Of a stretch of 7,590 bases of DNA, positions 6,469 through 7,590 are shown one piece after another. Position 1 is the first letter of the stretch. The number at the start of each line of letters is the position of its first letter. The notes below the pieces were generated by a model. It did not search any database, was not told where the DNA came from, and saw only the letters and a program-made list of their open reading frames with translations. Origin of the DNA: Flavobacterium psychrophilum. GTDB taxonomy: Bacteria > Bacteroidota > Bacteroidia > Flavobacteriales > Flavobacteriaceae. The position numbers and the translations under genes were made by a program. The stretch covers positions 1-7,590 of the forward strand of contig CAMDSN010000075.1 in the NCBI GenBank assembly GCA_945907225.1, read 5' to 3'.

Positions 6469-6701
6469 ATATTTTTAGTTTTCATTTCCACATTTTGTAT
6501 TATGGAATTTATGACTTGGGTTGTTCAAGTTTACATCGGTTAGGTTCCTTTAGAATTTACGTGCCGATCACCACAAAGAAGACCACAATTCATGATTTGA
6601 AAGAAAAGATTTTTTTTTCCTTTTTTATGCTGTTGTGAGTGTTGGCTCCTTTTTATTTTGGCAATTTGATTAAATGCTTAAAATACTTTAAGAAAAAATA
6701 A
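6469..6701 (+). pseudogene. crtZ: Decayed beta-carotene hydroxylase remnant
   Basis: Pieces of a CrtZ-type hydroxylase can be read in successive frames. From 6469 the frame gives FLVFISTFCIMEFMTW then VVQVYIG and a TAG at 6541. After a net shift of two bases the frame ending in GCC at 6563 gives FL*NL-R-ADHHKEDHNS*FERKD and then FFFLFYAVVSVGSFLFWQF, with stops at 6551 (TAG) and 6593 (TGA) exactly where CrtZ has tryptophan. A third piece at 6678-6701 reads LKYFKKK and stop, the usual CrtZ C-terminus. CrtZ proteins are around 150 residues, so roughly half is deleted, including the later histidine motifs. The first histidine motif (THKYIMH type) is also destroyed. No ATG, GTG or TTG remains before 6502 in the first frame; ATA at 6469 may be the mutated start. 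Intact CrtZ adds 3-hydroxyl groups to beta-carotene rings to give zeaxanthin. Confidence 0.88.
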
Positions 6702-6714
6702 TACCTAGCGACAA

Positions 6715-7245
6715 TTATTTAGCACTCTTGTTGGTTTTTGCTGCTTTTTTCAAATCTGCCCCACCAGGCAATTTCATTTTATCTGTTAAGATTGAGAGCT
6801 CATCCAAATTAAAATCGCCAGTTAGCGACATTAATACTGTTTCTTTATTTTCTTGACCATCAATAAACATCAACATTTCCTTTATTTGATCTTCCGTTGA
6901 ACCAGACTTAACATATACCTTTACAACTCGATCTTTTTCGTTTATTTTAATTAATTCCTCAAGCATAGCAGACTTGATATAGTTGTCGGAAACTAATTTC
7001 ATATCACTTGCTTTTTTGCTACTTTGTGTTACATAAACTTTTAGGTTTTCCAACTTTCTAATCAAAGAAACATACTGTTCCGATTCTTTGTCCTTGACTT
7101 CCATCTTACTCAAAAGCGAGAACATTTTTTTATTTACTACTACGGCCGTAATACCCTCTTGATCATCAAACTTATCAAAAACGCTCTGTGCTAAAATTGT
7201 ATTAACACTTAACGTGAATAGAACACTTAAGATTATTTTTTTCAT
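6715..7245 (-). CDS. Secreted DUF4252-like protein
   Basis: The protein has 176 residues. It begins with MKKIILSVLFTLSVNTILA, a signal peptide with likely cleavage near ILA-QS, so the mature protein is periplasmic or exported. The remainder is soluble and rich in Lys, Glu and Asp, with GITAVVVNKKMFSLL at 31-45 and a later DGQENKETVLMSLTGDFNLDELS block (129-151). That pattern is what I recognise as DUF4252, a Bacteroidota family of unknown function. Members often sit beside ECF sigma factor genes, but none is visible in the 345 bp upstream. There is no lipobox. The C-terminus ends in a Lys/Ala-rich tail. It is convergent with the carotenoid operon, its stop only 13 bp from the crtZ relic. Confidence 0.75.
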   Translation of the reverse strand: MKKIILSVLFTLSVNTILAQSVFDKFDDQEGITAVVVNKKMFSLLSKMEVKDKESEQYVSLIRKLENLKVYVTQSSKKASDMKLVSDNYIKSAMLEELIKINEKDRVVKVYVKSGSTEDQIKEMLMFIDGQENKETVLMSLTGDFNLDELSILTDKMKLPGGADLKKAAKTNKSAK

Positions 7246-7578
7246 GGATGTTTATTTTTGGATTGCTAAATTTATTTGTTTGTAATCGTTTTAACAAATA
7301 AACCACTGCATTTTGATTAAAATAAAATCTACCAAATATAGTTATAGTTAAAACTTCTTATACAATATGTCTAATAGTATGCCAAAATTTTATTTCAAAC
7401 CATCAGCCAAGTAAATTTAACAACCGCTATCAGATTACAACTAGTAATAATATTAGTTGTGAACTCATTTCTGTAAACTTAGTTACTCTAGTGGTAATTA
7501 AAAGTGATAAACTAATTTAAATTTTAAAATAATAATTACTCTAAACTTAGTAAATTTACATCTATAAAAAAAACCACC
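7246..7578. other. Gene-free AT-rich intergenic region with small repeats
   Basis: I see no credible gene here on either strand. Besides the promoter of the minus-strand gene, it holds an inverted repeat ACAACTA (7437-7443) / TAGTTGT (7454-7460). It also holds the decamer TAAACTTAGT twice (7474-7483 and 7542-7551) and TTACTCTA twice (7483-7490 and 7536-7543), the two modules appearing in swapped order. These lie upstream of the gene starting at 7579 and may be operator sites for it. Confidence 0.5.
7333..7365 (-). promoter_or_regulatory. Promoter of the DUF4252-like gene
   Basis: On the minus strand TATATTTG (7340-7333) is a perfect TAnnTTTG, with TTG (7365-7363) 22 bp upstream. Transcription would start about 80 nt before the ATG at 7245. 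The -7 match is strong and the spacing slightly long. Confidence 0.55.
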
Positions 7579-7590
7579 ATGAAAAAAAGC
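7579..7590 (+). CDS. Start of a gene cut by the window end
   Basis: An ATG at 7579 is followed by codons for Lys-Lys-Ser before the window ends. An MKKS opening is typical of a signal peptide or lipoprotein. The stretch ATAAAAAAAACCACC before it resembles flavobacterial leaders, which often lack a Shine-Dalgarno site. Too little is present to name a product. Confidence 0.4.

Noticed and set aside
6469..6701. Stop codon readthrough or an alternative genetic code (TGA or TAG as tryptophan) in crtZ
   Set aside because: Neighbouring genes use TGG for tryptophan. The remnant also has a frameshift, a missing start and a large deletion, so recoding could not rescue it.

Overview
The window looks like a low-GC chromosome segment from a member of the Flavobacteriia (Bacteroidota). 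The evidence is the AT-rich coding style, promoters of the TTTG / TAnnTTTG type, tRNAs without an encoded CCA, a DUF4252-type secreted protein, and a carotenoid locus in which a MerR/B12-domain regulator precedes crtI and crtB. No sequence search was possible, so the placement is by recognition only.

Layout. (1) 1-1258: an AT-rich leader with a two-copy direct repeat, then a lipoprotein serine hydrolase of the class A beta-lactamase-like fold. (2) 1365-2372: a PyrR-like phosphoribosyltransferase and, convergent with it and overlapping by 9 bp, shikimate kinase (aroK). (3) 2444-2854: a tRNA operon with a near-consensus promoter, two identical tRNA-Lys(TTT) genes, a terminator-like hairpin, tRNA-Leu(GAG), and a long bidirectional-looking hairpin. 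(4) 2857-3067: about 4.5 tandem units of 46-47 bp carrying nine GCGRAGC mini-hairpin cores at very regular spacing. (5) 3223-6701: the carotenoid locus, with a CarH/LitR-like regulator, phytoene desaturase (crtI), phytoene synthase (crtB), and a decayed beta-carotene hydroxylase (crtZ) that is easy to miss because it is broken by frameshift, stops and an internal deletion. (6) 6715-7245: a convergent secreted DUF4252-like protein. (7) 7246-7590: a 333-bp gene-free stretch with small repeats, ending in the first codons of another gene.

How the genes work together. CrtB condenses GGPP to phytoene and CrtI desaturates it towards lycopene. The upstream regulator belongs to the family that senses light through cobalamin and represses carotenoid genes. 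The crtZ relic shows that an ancestor also made hydroxylated carotenoids (zeaxanthin type) from this operon. No lycopene cyclase lies in the window. The present product of this locus is therefore probably lycopene, or beta-carotene if a cyclase is encoded elsewhere.

The two most notable things are the hidden crtZ pseudogene, which implies recent shortening of the pigment pathway, and the DNA mini-hairpin array next to the tRNA operon.
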